In this document: positions 36,040-44,635 of the stretch, piece after piece
How the letters are laid out: each line of letters begins with the position of its first letter
How positions within the stretch are numbered: position 1 is the first letter of the stretch
From: Azophilus sp965220425
Lineage (GTDB): Bacteria > Pseudomonadota > Gammaproteobacteria > Pseudomonadales > Azotimanducaceae
Direction of reading: 5' to 3'
Assembly: GCA_965220425.1 (NCBI GenBank)
Contig: OZ244830.1
Location: forward strand, 2,728,001-2,792,000
DNA: 64,000 nt
Position numbers and translations under genes: made by a program
The notes under the pieces: generated by a model
What the model was told of the DNA's origin: nothing
Database searches by the model: none
What the model saw: the letters and a program-made list of their open reading frames with translations, nothing else

Positions 36040-36813
36040 CTAGCGCACATAGCTCGCGCCGTTCACGTCGAGCGTCGCTCCGCACAGATGGCGGCAGCGG
36101 CCCCCGGCGAGGTAAGCCACCAGTTCCGCCACTTCCGAGGGAGGCACCCATTCGCCCATCGCGAGCCCGGCGGTAACCTGTTCGGCGCCGCCCTGGGTCG
36201 CGGCGAACTGTTCGGAGAGCCGTGTGTGCACAACTCCGGGGGCCACTACATAGGCCAGGATGCCCTGGGCAGCATAAGCCCGCGCAACGGTCTGAGTGGC
36301 GGCGTGAATCGCGGCCTTGGAGGCGGCATAGGCGATGTTCGCGGGGTTGGTCGAACCGCGTTGAGCGGACCAGCTCGATACGGTGACGATGGTGCCCCCG
36401 TTTCTCTCGAGGAAGTGTGCCACTGCGCGACGCAGCAGGCGCGCCGGCGCCATCACGTTGATCTCGAAAGACTCCTCCCAGACCCTGTCCCAGTCCGTGA
36501 TTGGTGCGTCGAATCCGCCGCCCCAAAGCATGACGCCGGCATTGTTGACCAGCACATCGATATCGCCGGCCCAGCGTTCGGCGGCATCCCAGAGCGCGTC
36601 CACGGCCTCGCGCCGGGTGAAGTCGGCCTGAATCAGAACCTTGCTGATGTTCTCCATGCCGCTGGACGCTCGTTCCGCCCCGTCGCGGTCGGAACCGTAA
36701 TGCAGGACCAGCCGGGCGCCCGCCGCGCCGAGCCGCTCGGCGATTGCGGCGCCGATCCCTTTCGAGGAACCCGTCACGAGGACGGTTTTATTCGACAGGT
36801 CATGCATCGCCAA
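36040..36813 (-). CDS. SDR family oxidoreductase heading the amino-acid ABC operon
   Basis: A 257-residue classical short-chain dehydrogenase. It shows the TGSSKGIG cofactor turn (residues 15-22), the NNAG motif near 91, catalytic SSWS...YAASK with Tyr and Lys near 160-164, and a complete C-terminus (CGATLDVNGASYVR). It would oxidise or reduce an alcohol/ketone with NAD(P). As the first gene of the transporter operon, its substrate is probably derived from the imported compound. A TTGTGCGCA word lies 81 bases upstream of its start. Confidence 0.9.
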   Translation of the reverse strand: MAMHDLSNKTVLVTGSSKGIGAAIAERLGAAGARLVLHYGSDRDGAERASSGMENISKVLIQADFTRREAVDALWDAAERWAGDIDVLVNNAGVMLWGGGFDAPITDWDRVWEESFEINVMAPARLLRRAVAHFLERNGGTIVTVSSWSAQRGSTNPANIAYAASKAAIHAATQTVARAYAAQGILAYVVAPGVVHTRLSEQFAATQGGAEQVTAGLAMGEWVPPSEVAELVAYLAGGRCRHLCGATLDVNGASYVR

Positions 36814-36893
36814 TGCCTTCCCTCACCGGTTGCCAGCCGAACGAACAGGCAGTGCCGGTCTGCGGCCTGGCAGCCCGATCGTTTCGCAAACAA

Positions 36894-36902
36894 TTGTGCG
36901 CA
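36894..36902. promoter_or_regulatory. candidate operator TTGTGCGCA upstream of SDR/ABC operon
   Basis: Exact copy of the word also seen at 31533-31541 and 49189-49197. It extends to AAACAATTGTGCGCA, with the perfect palindrome ACAATTGT at its left. Confidence 0.45.
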
Positions 36903-37205
36903 GTCGGCGGCGCAGATTGCAAATGCGGCGCGGCGACGCGGGACTTCGCGCTTTCCGGTTGTCAGGGAAGGTCTGATTGTCGTTGCAACGCCTTGCAAGC
37001 CCGGATGTTTGCAACCGGCCCGGCCGGCTAGAATGTGCGTTCCCTCAAATTGGTGTTCGCACAGCGCCCAAATCTATTGACTTCAATGGCATGATCGCCC
37101 ATCTTTGGGCGCGGAACGCGGTAGTCGCCGGCGCGTTGGGAAGTGCGAACTGGACGGCAGCGGCAGGATGCCAGGGCATTCCGGCCAGACGTCGTGTCAC
37201 CGGCG

Positions 37206-37361
37206 TGGGGCGATGGTTTCGGGCAGGAATTCAAGCCCGGATACGAGGGAGCGGGCGGCGGCTCGAACACCCAGGCGCAACTCTACGACACGGTCGGCCG
37301 GCGCTACTTCATCGGCACGACGGTACGGCTGGGTGCGCGCCAGCCGGCGCCCGTTGGTTGA
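37206..37361 (+). pseudogene. C-terminal remnant of a TonB-dependent receptor
   Basis: About 51 codons ending at a TGA at 37361. The peptide runs WGDGFGQEFKPGYEG, then AQLYDTVGRRYFIGTTVRLG, and matches the last barrel strand of TonB receptors; the intact receptor at 57714-60650 ends YDPVGRSYFVGVSTGF. No upstream receptor sequence or usable start is present; the preceding 390 bases to the SDR gene contain no recognisable gene. The relic keeps its terminator three bases downstream. Confidence 0.75.
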
Positions 37362-37363
37362 CG

Positions 37364-37401
37364 AACCGGCCGGCATGCACAAGATAGCATGCCGGCCGGT
37401 T
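37364..37401 (+). terminator. strong hairpin after the receptor remnant
   Basis: A perfect 15-base stem (AACCGGCCGGCATGC at 37364-37378, complement at 37387-37401) with an 8-base loop, just after the remnant's stop. No clear T-tract follows, so it may act as a processing or Rho-assisted end. Confidence 0.7.
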
Positions 37402-37495
37402 ATGCTTGAGTCGATGCGCCCGGCTGTGCGAGGTTGGCCAGGCTGCGCGGAACTCGCGAGGCTGCGCGCATCTCACTTTGGGAGGATGACTGGCA

Positions 37496-39199
37496 ATGAC
37501 TAACGCAACAATCACGCGCCTGGGCAAGGTGGCCGCATTGGGCGTCCTGGTGTGGGTGCTGACGCCGCTCGATGCCGCGGCGGCGCGCCTGGAGGGCATG
37601 CCCGGGGGATCGGGCTCATACGGGGATCTCGTGGCCCTGTTCCAGGATTTCCTTGCATGGCAGGACCCGGAGCGGGCCCGGGGCGATAAGCCGATCCAGG
37701 ATTTCGCCGGCAAGGCGGCCGAGGTCCATCCGGACTACGGCGCCGAAGCCGTGGCGGCGCGCGTCGCGAAAATGGAGGCTTACCAGGAGCGGCTGGCGGA
37801 TATGGCCGTTGTGGACTGGACGCTCGATCGGCAGGCCGAGTATCTCGCTGTGCGGTCGCGCTTCGACCAACACGAATTCACCCTCAAGGTTACCCGCCCC
37901 TGGTCGCGCGACCCCGGCTTCTATGTCGACCGGATGTTGCGGCAGACATTTGCCGCACTGCCGCTGTCGGAGGAGGAAACCGCGGCCTTGCGGGTGCAAC
38001 TGCAGGCGATCTCGCTACTGGTCGAACAGGCCATGAACAACCTGACCGAGGTCGCCGCGGACTATGCGGACCTCGCCATATTCAACCTGACCAATGCGGA
38101 TGGCGTGGGCCATGGCTACCCCTACCGCAAGGCGCCCCCGCCCGGGGTGGTCGGGTGGTATGCCGATCTCCAGGAGCGGGCGGCCGCGCAACAGCCCGAG
38201 CTGCAGGGCGACATTGCCGCGGCCAGGCAGTCCGTGGAGACGTTGCGCGACTGGCTGATCGAGAATCGCGCCGATATGACCGGCCTGGGCGGGGTTGGCG
38301 AGGACAAGTTCAACTGGTATCTGAAGCACGTCAAGCTCATGCCGTACACGACGGACCAGATCGTCACGCTGGGCTTGCGGGAGCTCGATCGGCTATGGAC
38401 TGTCTTGACGCTGGAACAGCACCGCAACCGGCATCTGCCGAAGATCGAGCTCCCCGGTTCCGGGGAAGAATACGCGGCGCGCATCGCCGACACCGACCAG
38501 CGCATCCGCGAGTTCCTGGTCGAGCAGGAAGTGATCGCCATTCCCGACTACGTGCAGGAACTCGATACCAACGTACCCTGGATCGTGCGCCCCGGCGGCC
38601 CGAATTTCTGGGAAAACGTGCAATACCGCAACCCCACACCCGACCATCTCCACGCCGTCATTCCCGGCCACCGCTTCGACGGCCTGGTGGAGCGCAACAA
38701 CTCACACCCCATCCGCGGCAAGATCACCAGCGGCGCCCGCGCCGAAGGCTGGGGCGTGTACCTCGAAGAGGGCATGATGAACGCGGGCGTCGTCGACGAC
38801 ATGCCCCGGGTACGGGAGTTGATCTACATCTTCGGCATTTTTCGGGCGGCCAGGGTGCCGGCGGATGTCTGGCTGCAGACCAACGAGATGACCGTCAACG
38901 AGGTGGTCGACTGGTGGCGGGAGCGTACGCCCTGGCTCGATGTGGACGTGGCGCGGGTCGATGCGGAGATCTACCTGCGGCGGCCGCCGGGATACGGCCT
39001 GGGCTATACCATCGGCATGCTGCAGATGCATCGACTGCTGGCCGACCGCAAGCGGCAACTGGGCGACGATTTCATCCTGAAAGACTTCCACGACACCTTC
39101 ATGGCGGCGGGGCGATTGCCGTTGTCGTTGATCCGTTGGGAAATGACGGGTCTGCAAGACGAGGTCAGCGAACTCTGGAAGCGGGAGCGCCTGAAATAG
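37496..39199 (+). CDS. DUF885 family exported protein with altered metal motif
   Basis: A 567-residue protein with a signal peptide (hydrophobic stretch about residues 10-28, cleavage near DAAAA). DUF885 proteins are putative zinc hydrolases with an HExxPGHH motif and an EGWALYxE motif. Here the first reads LHAVIPGHRF (near residue 386), so the catalytic-type Glu is Ala, while the second, RAEGWGVYLEEGMM (near 413), is intact. The C-terminal GYGLGYTIGMLQMHRLL...ILKDFHDTFMAAGRLPLSLIRWEM is typical. Activity is therefore uncertain. It lies alone between two catabolic modules, preceded by a receptor remnant and followed by a palindromic repeat starting in its stop codon. Confidence 0.85.
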   Translation: MTNATITRLGKVAALGVLVWVLTPLDAAAARLEGMPGGSGSYGDLVALFQDFLAWQDPERARGDKPIQDFAGKAAEVHPDYGAEAVAARVAKMEAYQERLADMAVVDWTLDRQAEYLAVRSRFDQHEFTLKVTRPWSRDPGFYVDRMLRQTFAALPLSEEETAALRVQLQAISLLVEQAMNNLTEVAADYADLAIFNLTNADGVGHGYPYRKAPPPGVVGWYADLQERAAAQQPELQGDIAAARQSVETLRDWLIENRADMTGLGGVGEDKFNWYLKHVKLMPYTTDQIVTLGLRELDRLWTVLTLEQHRNRHLPKIELPGSGEEYAARIADTDQRIREFLVEQEVIAIPDYVQELDTNVPWIVRPGGPNFWENVQYRNPTPDHLHAVIPGHRFDGLVERNNSHPIRGKITSGARAEGWGVYLEEGMMNAGVVDDMPRVRELIYIFGIFRAARVPADVWLQTNEMTVNEVVDWWRERTPWLDVDVARVDAEIYLRRPPGYGLGYTIGMLQMHRLLADRKRQLGDDFILKDFHDTFMAAGRLPLSLIRWEMTGLQDEVSELWKRERLK

Positions 39200-39293
39200 C
39201 CCGCATCGCTCATCGACCTTCGTCGCGAGGGCGTCGAGGCGCTTACGCGATGCATCGGCGTCCGCAGCAGGAACTCGGTGAGCGATGCGGGCT
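39198..39293. repeat. palindromic interspersed repeat after DUF885 gene
   Basis: Perfect 15-base inverted arms AGCCCGCATCGCTCA (39198-39212) and its complement (39279-39293) around a 66-base centre. Its right 43 bases, read on the minus strand, match 37 of 43 positions at 62651-62693. Both copies begin at the TAG stop codon of a DUF885 gene. Confidence 0.8.
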
Positions 39294-39447
39294 GGAACCC
39301 TCGACCAGCGCCGAGGTTGGCGATTGAGTCGCGTTGCGGCCCAGCATCTCTCTCGGCCTTGAAAACAGCCCCGCGGTCATGGGCGGGCCCAGAGTTCAAG
39401 CGGTATACGCAATTATCGACGGATGGGTTAGCCCGAGGTGTTCCAGG

Positions 39448-40185
39448 CTAGATCGTCGACTCCAGGCGTGTGTTCAACGGCATCCAGGCGACCGAGGCAT
39501 TGTTCGGCAAGCTGAGCAGGTAAGCCACCATGTGAGCCACCGTAGCCGGCTCCAGGCGCTCCGCCAGGGGTGTGACGCCCGGTACCGTGGCGATGAGGTT
39601 CGTCGCCACGCCGCCCGGGCACAGGGCCGTGACGCGCACGCCGTCGTCGTAGCCGAAATGCCGGGCAGCATGGCTCATGGCGACCAGCGCGTGTTTCGAC
39701 ATGGTGTAGCCGACCGAGCAGGTTGTATCGCGGTAGCGGATGCCGTCGGTGGATGCGATGTTGACGATCCTGCCGATTCCGCACTCGCGCAGATGGGGCA
39801 GGGCCAGGCGGGTGAGGCGGAACGGGCTCTTGACGTTGACCGCCCAGAGATCGTCGAGGGCTGCCTCGTCGCCCTCGTCGAAATTCACCTGGCGCCAGAT
39901 GCCGGCGTTGTTGACCAGACCATGCAGCGCCCCGAAATGGGCCTGGGTGCGCTCCACCCAGGCGCCGGCCGTCTCGGGTTCGTTTGCCTCGAAGTATTCG
40001 ACGATCAGGGTATCGTCTTCGGCATCGGCGAATCTGGCCCGCGTCGTGTCGACTTCCCTGACCCCGAGGGAAAGGCGGTAGCCATCGGCCAACAGCCGTG
40101 CCGAGATGGCTTCGCCTATGCCCTGTGAGGCGCCGGAGACCATCACGACCCGGCGGCCGGGTGCGAGCAGTGCGGGTTGACTCAT
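39448..40185 (-). CDS. SDR family oxidoreductase (module 2, last gene)
   Basis: A 245-residue classical SDR when started at the ATG at 40185 (MSQPALLAPGRRVVMVSGASQGIG); the frame is open 22 codons further up but with no family similarity. It has SGASQGIG, the NNAG motif, NIASTDG...YTMSKHA with the catalytic Tyr and Lys, and PGGVATNL after the active site. An AT-rich 163-base gap containing a 25-base palindrome separates it from the rest of the operon, so it may have its own promoter. Role: NAD(P)-dependent oxidation of a pathway intermediate. Confidence 0.88.
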   Translation of the reverse strand: MSQPALLAPGRRVVMVSGASQGIGEAISARLLADGYRLSLGVREVDTTRARFADAEDDTLIVEYFEANEPETAGAWVERTQAHFGALHGLVNNAGIWRQVNFDEGDEAALDDLWAVNVKSPFRLTRLALPHLRECGIGRIVNIASTDGIRYRDTTCSVGYTMSKHALVAMSHAARHFGYDDGVRVTALCPGGVATNLIATVPGVTPLAERLEPATVAHMVAYLLSLPNNASVAWMPLNTRLESTI

Positions 40186-40276
40186 TCGCGCGCAATCCGG
40201 TCCGTGAGTTCCGTGCGGCAATGGGCGAAAGGCGGACGAGGGTGCGGCCAACGCGTTCTACAGCTTCGTAGTTTTT

Positions 40277-40301
40277 TCAATAGTTGAAATAACTTATTGA
40301 A
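40277..40301. promoter_or_regulatory. AT-rich palindrome, candidate operator/promoter for the last SDR gene
   Basis: Arms TTCAATA (40277-40283) and TATTGAA (40295-40301) inside an unusually AT-rich tract (about 40270-40325) of otherwise GC-rich DNA. It sits about 92-116 bases upstream of the SDR start on the minus strand. Confidence 0.4.
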
Positions 40302-40348
40302 AATAAATAACATTTAATGTCTCTATGCGACTTGGTTCCATGTGCGGA

Positions 40349-41131
40349 CTAAAAGATCCCCTGGTAAACCCCACCGTCGTTGACGATGTTCTGGCCCGTC
40401 ATGAATCCGGCCTGCGCGCTGCAAAGGAAGGCTACCAGGTCACCGCATTCCGCCGGGTCCGCGAATCGTCCCGCCGGGCAGTTTCGCTTGCGGTCCTCGG
40501 CGATCGCCTCGTACGAGGTATTGCCGCGTCGCGCATGGCCGTGCAGGTTGGTGTGCAGGGCATCGGTGTCGAACAGGCCCGGACAGACGGTATTCACCGT
40601 CACGTTGTGGCCCACGAGGTCGCGCGCCATGGCGGCAACCGCGCCCGACAGCGCCAGGCGCGCGGCATGGGTATGTGCAAAGCCGGTCTGGGGGAACTTG
40701 ATGAAGCTGACCGACAGGTTGACGATGCGCCCGAAGCCCCGCTCGCACATTCCCGGCGCCACCTGCTGGATCAGGGTAATCGACGAAAGGAAGTGGTCGT
40801 TCAGCCATCGGTTCCATTCCGCCTCCGTGATGGCCGCATAAGGGGTGGGCACCTGCCGCACGCCGGGATTGTTGACGAGGATGTCCGGTTCCGGGCAAGC
40901 CTCCAGCAAGGCCGCCCGGTCTCCGGCGGCATTGAAATCGCCGGGGACGGGCTGAACCGATACGCCGGTGGCGGTCGCGATTTCATCCGCGGCGGCGCGC
41001 AGGTCGCTTGCGGTGCGGGCCATGATCGTCAGGTCCACGCCTTCCCTGGCGAGCGAGAAGGCGCAGGCCTTGCCGAGCCCCTTGCTGGCGCCGCTGACGA
41101 TGGCCCTGCGGCCTCGCAGTCCGAGATCCAT
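40349..41131 (-). CDS. atypical SDR family protein lacking YxxxK
   Basis: A 260-residue protein with an SDR fold: SGASKGLG cofactor turn (residues 14-21), ILVNNPGVRQ near 84, NLSVSFIKF with a Ser near 139, and a normal C-terminus (TGQNIVNDGGVYQGIF). In place of the catalytic YxxxK, the helix reads FAHTHAARLALSG. Some FabG-like SDR subfamilies replace these residues, and their reactions are less certain. It follows the LysA-fold gene by 37 bases in the same operon. Confidence 0.85.
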   Translation of the reverse strand: MDLGLRGRRAIVSGASKGLGKACAFSLAREGVDLTIMARTASDLRAAADEIATATGVSVQPVPGDFNAAGDRAALLEACPEPDILVNNPGVRQVPTPYAAITEAEWNRWLNDHFLSSITLIQQVAPGMCERGFGRIVNLSVSFIKFPQTGFAHTHAARLALSGAVAAMARDLVGHNVTVNTVCPGLFDTDALHTNLHGHARRGNTSYEAIAEDRKRNCPAGRFADPAECGDLVAFLCSAQAGFMTGQNIVNDGGVYQGIF

Positions 41132-41168
41132 GCCTGGAATGCCCGATCAGGCCACCCGCTCGCGCCGG

Positions 41169-42593
41169 TTACCCGCGCGCGAAGGAAGCCGCCAGCAGCC
41201 GCGCCGGCACCCGGAAGCGTCCGGCGATGTCGTGCAACTGTTCGCGAGCGGTGGTGACCTCCGCCCGGTCGCCGCGGACGAGCACGGTCGCCGGAAGCAA
41301 TTGTGCGTTGTAGCGTGCCGCGCAGGGCTCCGTATAGCCGCCGGTATCGAGGAAAGCGACGAAATCCCCGCGCTTAAGGGATGGCATCCGTACATGAGGG
41401 CCGAGTTCGTCGGAGTTGCACAGCGGTCCAACCAGGTCCACGGTCTCCGAACGCTCGGCCATGGCTTCGACGACCGGGACCGGATGGTAATACCAGTCGA
41501 GCGCCGCCGACCAGGACAGGTGATTGGTGGAAAGGTCCAGGTTGATCCATTTCTTTTTTGCGCCCTGCTTGACCGCACCCACGGCGCCGACCGTGACGCC
41601 GGAGGGGCCGGACAGGGAACGCCCGGGCTCCAGCCGCAGCTTCGGGAGGGGCAGGCCAAGCCTTTTCGCCTCGTCCTGAATCTCCTGACTGCACAGCCGC
41701 GCATAGTCGTCGGCTGTCGGCGCCGAATCGTCGTCGATCTGGCCGCGCGGGCCGGTGCCGTACCACTTGCCGAAAGTCCAGCCGCCGCCGATATCGATGC
41801 AGGGCGGCGTCCAGCCGGTGTGGTCGCGGATGTGGCCGGACCAGGTGACCATTTCCCGGGCCATGATGGCGAAGTCCATGGCCACGTTGGACATGCGGCT
41901 CAGGTGGAAGTGCGTCTCCCGCAAGTGAATGTGCGGCATCTGCTGCGCCCGCTTGACGATTTCCACCGTCTGTTCCCGGGTCATGCCCCACTTGGTGCTG
42001 TCGCTCTGCTCCTTGAGGGTCCCGGGGCCGTGCATGGCCACGCCGGTACGTTCCGCCAGCGGGTCGAGGTCGAGTTTCAGCCGGATCCCGATATCGGCCT
42101 CCCGGTTCTGCCGCCGGCACACTCGATCGATGCGATCGAGTTCGTCGCTGGCATCGATGTTGATGCAAAGGCCGTTGGCGACGGCCATTTCCAGTTCCTC
42201 GTCCTCCTTGTTGGAGCCGTTCAGCACCAGCGTGCTCGCATCGGTTCCGGCCAGGAGTGCCAGGTACATTTCGTTCACCCCGAAGCAGTCGCCGCCCGCG
42301 CCTTCCTGGTTCATGATGTGCCGGTAGGCGAGGCCGTTGTTCGACTTGTTGGCGAACAGGATCTGGGATTCGGCGGGATAGTGCCTGCGGAAAGCATCCC
42401 GGAACTGCCGGTAGGTATAGCGGAACTGGCTCTCGCTGACGAGGAAGAGCGGCGTTCCGAACTCCCGTGCGAGTTCCTCCACATCGCAGCCCTCGACCCA
42501 CAGGTTGCCGTTCGGCCCAACGCCGATGAACTCGCCGAAATTGGGTTCGAAACCCCTGGGCGTCAGTTCTGGCGTGGTGTTTTCATTTGCCAT
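41169..42593 (-). CDS. LysA-fold (type III) PLP-dependent decarboxylase-like enzyme
   Basis: A 474-residue member of the diaminopimelate/ornithine decarboxylase fold. The PLP lysine is in FANKSNNGLAYRH (near residue 82), the phosphate-binding glycines in IDIGGGWTFGKWYG (near 268), and LRLEPGRSLSG near 318 precedes the C-terminal barrel. The partner-subunit motif is GPLCNSDEL (near 394); the catalytic Cys is kept, but the Glu of the usual CESxD is Asn, and GAY becomes GGYTEP. These changes sit where LysA reads the distal end of its substrate, so another amino acid is probably decarboxylated. It lies between DapA-family and SDR genes in a transporter operon. Confidence 0.85.
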   Translation of the reverse strand: MANENTTPELTPRGFEPNFGEFIGVGPNGNLWVEGCDVEELAREFGTPLFLVSESQFRYTYRQFRDAFRRHYPAESQILFANKSNNGLAYRHIMNQEGAGGDCFGVNEMYLALLAGTDASTLVLNGSNKEDEELEMAVANGLCINIDASDELDRIDRVCRRQNREADIGIRLKLDLDPLAERTGVAMHGPGTLKEQSDSTKWGMTREQTVEIVKRAQQMPHIHLRETHFHLSRMSNVAMDFAIMAREMVTWSGHIRDHTGWTPPCIDIGGGWTFGKWYGTGPRGQIDDDSAPTADDYARLCSQEIQDEAKRLGLPLPKLRLEPGRSLSGPSGVTVGAVGAVKQGAKKKWINLDLSTNHLSWSAALDWYYHPVPVVEAMAERSETVDLVGPLCNSDELGPHVRMPSLKRGDFVAFLDTGGYTEPCAARYNAQLLPATVLVRGDRAEVTTAREQLHDIAGRFRVPARLLAASFARG

Positions 42594-42617
42594 TGTCCAT
42601 TCCTCCAGACCGATGAA

Positions 42618-43520
42618 TCAGGTGATATTCAGAGCCGCGAGACCCGCGTGCAACTCATCCCGCGGCGTAGGGGTGAGCGGGCGCAGCGGCGGCCTGGGAT
42701 CGCCCGCCGCAAAGCCCAGGTAAGCCATGGCCGACTTGGTGGCTGGATACAGCGAGCGTCCGCCGCTCGTGAAAAGATCGGTGAGGCGCCGGCCGGTCTC
42801 CTGCAGGGCGTTGGCCTCCTCGATGCGGCCTGCCTTCGCGGCGTGAAACAGATCGACCGCGCCCGGCAGCCAGAGGTTCGGGAAGAGGTCGATGAAGCCG
42901 TCGGCGCCGGCGGCGACGGCCGGCACGCCGTAAACCGAGGACGGCCCGCAGAAGACCCGCAGCACCTCGCGCACGGCGATGAGCGTCGCGTGGAAGTTGT
43001 TCCAGTCGCCGGCGCTTTCCTTGATGGCGACCACGTTGTCCAGTTCCGAGAGGCGCAACGCCAGTTCGGGCGTGATGGCGTTGCCGGCGTTTCCCGGAAT
43101 GTTGTAGAGGACGATGGGGAACTTGAGCGCCGCGTCCACCTCGTGGAAGTGCTCGAAGATCTCGTCGTCGTTCAGGCGGATGAAATAGGGCGGCAGAATA
43201 AGGGCCGCATCGCAGCCTGCCTGTTCTGCTTCCCTGGCCAGGCTCACGGTTTCCGCGACCGTCACGGCGCCGGCGCCGGCGATCACCGTTCCCCGTCCGG
43301 CGGCACTCTGCGCGCCGATGCGGAACAACCGGCAGCGCTCCTCGTGCGAGAGCGACCAGAATTCGCCCGTGCAGCCGCCCACGAGTATGCCGGTGCCGCC
43401 GGCCGCAAGGGTTCGGTCGATGTTTTCCCGCATCGCGTCGGCGTCGATGGCGCCCCGTCCGTCGAACGGCGTGATGACGGCCGACATCGGCCCCCACCAG
43501 TCCACACTGTCTCGGTTCAT
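42618..43520 (-). CDS. DapA-family (DHDPS/NAL) aldolase or dehydratase, module 2
   Basis: A 300-residue class I aldolase-fold protein. GGCTGEFWSL (near residue 48) stands where biosynthetic enzymes have GTTGE; ILPPYFIRLNDDE near 108 includes the loop, IVLYNIPGNAG near 136 the active-site Tyr, and VVAIKESAGDW near 162 the Schiff-base Lys. Length is normal. The operon contains a sugar-type ABC transporter and a LysA-fold enzyme, so a catabolic aldol cleavage or dehydration is likelier than lysine synthesis. The substrate is unknown. Confidence 0.9.
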   Translation of the reverse strand: MNRDSVDWWGPMSAVITPFDGRGAIDADAMRENIDRTLAAGGTGILVGGCTGEFWSLSHEERCRLFRIGAQSAAGRGTVIAGAGAVTVAETVSLAREAEQAGCDAALILPPYFIRLNDDEIFEHFHEVDAALKFPIVLYNIPGNAGNAITPELALRLSELDNVVAIKESAGDWNNFHATLIAVREVLRVFCGPSSVYGVPAVAAGADGFIDLFPNLWLPGAVDLFHAAKAGRIEEANALQETGRRLTDLFTSGGRSLYPATKSAMAYLGFAAGDPRPPLRPLTPTPRDELHAGLAALNIT

Positions 43521-43533
43521 GTTCCCTTCCTCT

Positions 43534-44634
43534 TCATGCCGTCGAATCGTCGTTCAGCCGCTTGCCGTCCGCGGTGTCGAAAACGTGCAGCTTCTCGACC
43601 CGGAACGACAGTCTCACGGTGTCGCCGGGCTGCAGTGCGAGATCTCCTTCCGTGCGGGCGACGATTTCGTTGCCCCGATAGTCGAACACCAGAATCGTCT
43701 CGTGTCCAGTGGGTTCGACCAGCGTCACCCGCGCTGCATCGCCATCGCTGTCGAGCCGCACGTGCTCGGGGCGAATGCCGAGCCTGACCCGCCGGCCCGG
43801 CCCGGGGTTTTCCTCCGCCAGCGCCAGGGCCCCGATGGGCAGCGACCAGTCGCCGCACTCGAAGGTTCGGCCCGGGCCCGTTCCGTCGAGGCGGCCGTCC
43901 AGGAAGTTCATGGACGGCGTGCCGATGAATCCCGCGACGAATTCGTTGGCGGGCCGCGCGTAGACGTCCCGTGGGGATGCGAACTGCTGCAGCTTTCCGG
44001 CCTGCAGTACGGCAATGCGCTGCGACATCGTCATGGCTTCGAGCTGATCGTGGGTCACGTAGACCATGGTGCGGCCGATGCGCCGGTGCAGGTGGATCAG
44101 TTCCGCGCGCATGTGCGTGCGCAGCTTGGCATCGAGATTGGACAGGGGTTCGTCGAGCAGGAAGGCCGCCGGGTTCCGGACCAGTGCCCGGCCGAGCGCG
44201 ACGCGCTGCTGCTGGCCGCCGGACAGTTCCCGGGGCTTGCGGTCGAGTAGCGCCTCGAGTTCCAGTACGACCGCTGCCTCGCTTACCCGCCGGGCCCGCT
44301 CCGCTTTCGGTACACGGCGCTTCTTCAAGGGGTACTCGATGTTGCCCGCAACCGTCATGTGCGGGTAGAGGGCGTAGGTCTGGAACACCATCGCCACGTT
44401 GCGTTGCGCGGGAGAAAGTTCGTTCACGACCGTATCGCCGATGGAGACCGTCCCCGCGGAAGGCCGCTCGAGGCCGGCCAGGATGCGCAGCAGGGTTGTC
44501 TTTCCGCAGCCGCTCGGTCCGAGGATGCTGACGAACTCGCCCGCTTCGATCTCGAGACTGAGTACATCGACGGCACATACGCTGCCGAATCGCTTGCTCA
44601 CCTTCTCGAAACGGATTCCCGGCATGGATTGCAC
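43534..44634 (-). CDS. carbohydrate ABC transporter ATP-binding protein (MalK/UgpC type)
   Basis: A 366-residue ATPase with Walker A GPSGCGKTTLLR (near residue 39), signature LSGGQQQRVALGRAL (near 135), Walker B AFLLDEPLSNLD (near 157) and the C-terminal TOBE/regulatory region (residues about 240-360) that distinguishes MalK/UgpC from amino-acid ATPases. It energises the two permeases encoded immediately upstream and starts one base after the second permease's stop. Confidence 0.94.
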   Translation of the reverse strand: MQSMPGIRFEKVSKRFGSVCAVDVLSLEIEAGEFVSILGPSGCGKTTLLRILAGLERPSAGTVSIGDTVVNELSPAQRNVAMVFQTYALYPHMTVAGNIEYPLKKRRVPKAERARRVSEAAVVLELEALLDRKPRELSGGQQQRVALGRALVRNPAAFLLDEPLSNLDAKLRTHMRAELIHLHRRIGRTMVYVTHDQLEAMTMSQRIAVLQAGKLQQFASPRDVYARPANEFVAGFIGTPSMNFLDGRLDGTGPGRTFECGDWSLPIGALALAEENPGPGRRVRLGIRPEHVRLDSDGDAARVTLVEPTGHETILVFDYRGNEIVARTEGDLALQPGDTVRLSFRVEKLHVFDTADGKRLNDDSTA

Positions 44635-44635
44635 C

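Noticed and set aside
30467..43520. Lysine biosynthesis genes dapA and lysA
   Set aside because: Both DapA-family genes and the LysA-fold gene sit in import/oxidation operons and the LysA-fold protein has altered substrate motifs, so the biosynthetic symbols were not assigned.
40968..43787. 939-codon plus-strand open frame
   Set aside because: Antisense to the LysA-fold and DapA-family genes, both with intact active-site motifs.
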